The notes under the pieces were generated by a model. That model was not told the DNA's origin. It worked only from the letters and a program-made list of their open reading frames with translations, and did no database searches. From positions 1 to 5,780 of the forward strand of contig DATMYQ010000238.1 in assembly GCA_035560935.1 (NCBI GenBank): a stretch of DNA of 5,780 bases, read 5' to 3'. Source of the stretch: DATMYQ01 sp035560935. Its GTDB lineage: Bacteria; Bacillota; Negativicutes; Sporomusales; Sporomusaceae. How positions within the stretch are numbered: position 1 is the stretch's first letter; the number at the start of each line of letters is the position of its first letter. Positions 5,325-5,780 of this stretch are shown piece after piece. The translations under genes were made by a program, and so were the position numbers.

Positions 5325-5454
5325 GATCAGTTTAAAGTTTTTTGTGCCGTCAAACTCTGTGGGTTAAGAACTGTTTGCGCTCTCTGAGGATGCTACTGTA
5401 TCCAAGAGGATACGCTGCTGTTGGTGGAACTGGTGTAACAGAGTTTAAGATCAG
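5322..5454 (+). repeat. 9-base direct repeats flanking a structured segment
   Basis: TAAGATCAG occurs at 5322-5330, starting with the stop codon of the secreted-protein gene, and again at 5446-5454, immediately after the 3' arm of the inverted repeat at 5352-5446 (sharing one base with it). A short duplicated flank around a palindromic unit can mark insertion of a small mobile element. The left arm of the palindrome, however, starts 21 bases inside the left repeat, so chance is a fair alternative. Confidence 0.3.
5352..5446 (+). ncRNA. Candidate structured RNA or structured 3' UTR
   Basis: The ends pair perfectly over 9 bp, AAACTCTGT (5352-5360) with ACAGAGTTT (5438-5446). At the centre GTATCC (5398-5403) pairs with GGATAC (5408-5413) around the 4-base loop AAGA. 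Alternative pairings exist: AACTC/GGGTT (5353-5357 with 5361-5365, one T-G pair) would break the closing stem, and GGAT (5388-5391) could compete for ATCC (5400-5403). It lies 27 bases after the secreted-protein gene and 48 bases before a terminator. I recognise no known RNA family. It could be an independent small RNA, a 3' UTR element or a palindromic insertion. No clear promoter of its own is visible. Confidence 0.35.
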
Positions 5455-5494
5455 GCGGGAAAATCATATCAGCTAAAAATAACTAGGATACATA

Positions 5495-5527
5495 ACAACC
5501 ATGCTACACAAGTAGTATGGTTGTTTT
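5495..5527 (+). terminator. Intrinsic terminator after the structured segment
   Basis: A 13-bp stem, ACAACCATGCTAC (5495-5507) with GTAGTATGGTTGT (5512-5524), has one G-T pair and a 4-base loop ACAA. TTTT (5524-5527) follows, then C. The stem is strong and the T tract short. It is the first good terminator after the two exported-protein genes and probably ends their transcript, together with the structured segment. Confidence 0.65.
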
Positions 5528-5569
5528 CATCAGTACCGTTATACGTGGTCTTTTAACTTCATTTTACAA

Positions 5570-5599
5570 TTGGCAAAACAAATTTCCTAGATGTATAAG
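5570..5599 (+). promoter_or_regulatory. Candidate promoter for a gene beyond the right edge
   Basis: TTGGCA (5570-5575) and TATAAG (5594-5599), each one mismatch from consensus, are separated by 18 bases. Transcription would begin near 5606 and run out of the window, giving a leader of at least 175 bases that contains the hairpin at 5662-5700. It lies just downstream of a terminator, as expected for a new transcription unit. Confidence 0.5.
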
Positions 5600-5661
5600 A
5601 GTAATTCTTTGCCTTACCGTTTATGAGGGAAAATTGAAGAGTGAATCATTGTTTGGGGGCG

Positions 5662-5700
5662 ACTGGAAACGGAAATTTGGCCCGGAATTGGGCGGCCAGT
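5662..5700 (+). other. Leader hairpin, unidentified
   Basis: ACTGG (5662-5666) pairs with CCAGT (5696-5700), enclosing a nested hairpin GCCC/GGGC (5680-5683 with 5690-5693) around a 6-base loop. An alternative pairing, GGCC (5679-5682) with GGCC (5694-5697), is also possible. It has no immediate T tract, so it is not a plain terminator. It may be a leader regulatory element, but it matches no riboswitch I know. Confidence 0.3.
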
Positions 5701-5780
5701 TTCGATTGTTTTGGCTGCGGCAGGATATTTAATCAGGGGTCGAGAAATTGTAAAAGCAGAGAAAAAGAGCGACGGAGAGC

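Larger units (their letters stand above)
5325..5780. other. 456-base region without a convincing protein gene
   Basis: The stretch holds, in order, the structured segment, the terminator at 5495-5527, a promoter at 5570-5599 and a leader with a hairpin at 5662-5700. The only open frame of note (5517-5732, 71 codons) starts inside the terminator stem, has no ribosome binding site and no recognisable composition, so I do not call it. The next gene most likely begins beyond the right edge. Confidence 0.6.

Noticed and set aside
5419..5436. Resemblance of GGTGGAAC to the T-box antiterminator motif
   Set aside because: The match is short, the rest of the T-box consensus (ACCGCG side, stem I features) is absent, and no aminoacyl-tRNA synthetase or amino acid gene follows.
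5517..5732. Open frame of 71 codons on the plus strand
   Set aside because: It begins inside the 3' arm of a terminator hairpin, lacks a ribosome binding site, spans a likely promoter and has no recognisable protein pattern.

Overview
The window looks like chromosomal DNA from a mid-GC Firmicute. Genes have strong GGAGG-type ribosome binding sites, both tRNAs encode their CCA ends, two genes encode CheX-type phosphatase domains, and intrinsic terminators are common. The combination of Gram-positive-style signals, a lytic transglycosylase and lipoproteins would suit a motile, possibly diderm member of the Negativicutes (Sporomusa-like), but that placement is an inference and no marker here proves it.

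Layout, left to right. (1) Positions 1-2169, plus strand: the 3' end of a Slt-type lytic transglycosylase, then 23 bases later a complete oligopeptide-type (family 5) substrate-binding lipoprotein with no permease or ATPase gene beside it. (2) Positions 2166-2586, plus strand: a strong promoter overlapping the stop codon of the binding protein drives two tandem class II leucine tRNAs (anticodons CAG and GAG), closed by two successive intrinsic terminators. A long symmetric hairpin (2587-2638) then separates this unit from a convergent one. (3) Positions 2669-3981, minus strand: a two-gene signalling operon. The first gene fuses a response-regulator receiver domain to a CheX-like phosphatase domain. 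The second, overlapping it by 10 bases, is a stand-alone CheX. (4) Positions 3982-4286: a divergent intergenic region with a minus-strand extended -10 candidate, and a plus-strand TATAAT box whose -35 zone is replaced by a dyad, TACTAT-N3-ATAGTA. (5) Positions 4287-5324, plus strand: an uncharacterised lipoprotein and a small secreted beta-rich protein, both exported. (6) Positions 5325-5780: no convincing protein gene. It holds a 95-base potentially structured segment closed by a 9-bp stem, a clear hairpin terminator, and a promoter with a long leader for a gene that probably begins outside the window.

How the parts work together: the first two genes concern the cell envelope and peptide uptake. 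The minus-strand pair would receive phosphoryl groups from a kinase encoded elsewhere and remove them, with the phosphatase fused to its own receiver domain and a second phosphatase co-translated. The last two genes are exported proteins of unknown role, possibly under operator control. The most notable items are the receiver-CheX/CheX pair, the dyad at the lipoprotein promoter, and the structured segment at 5352-5446.
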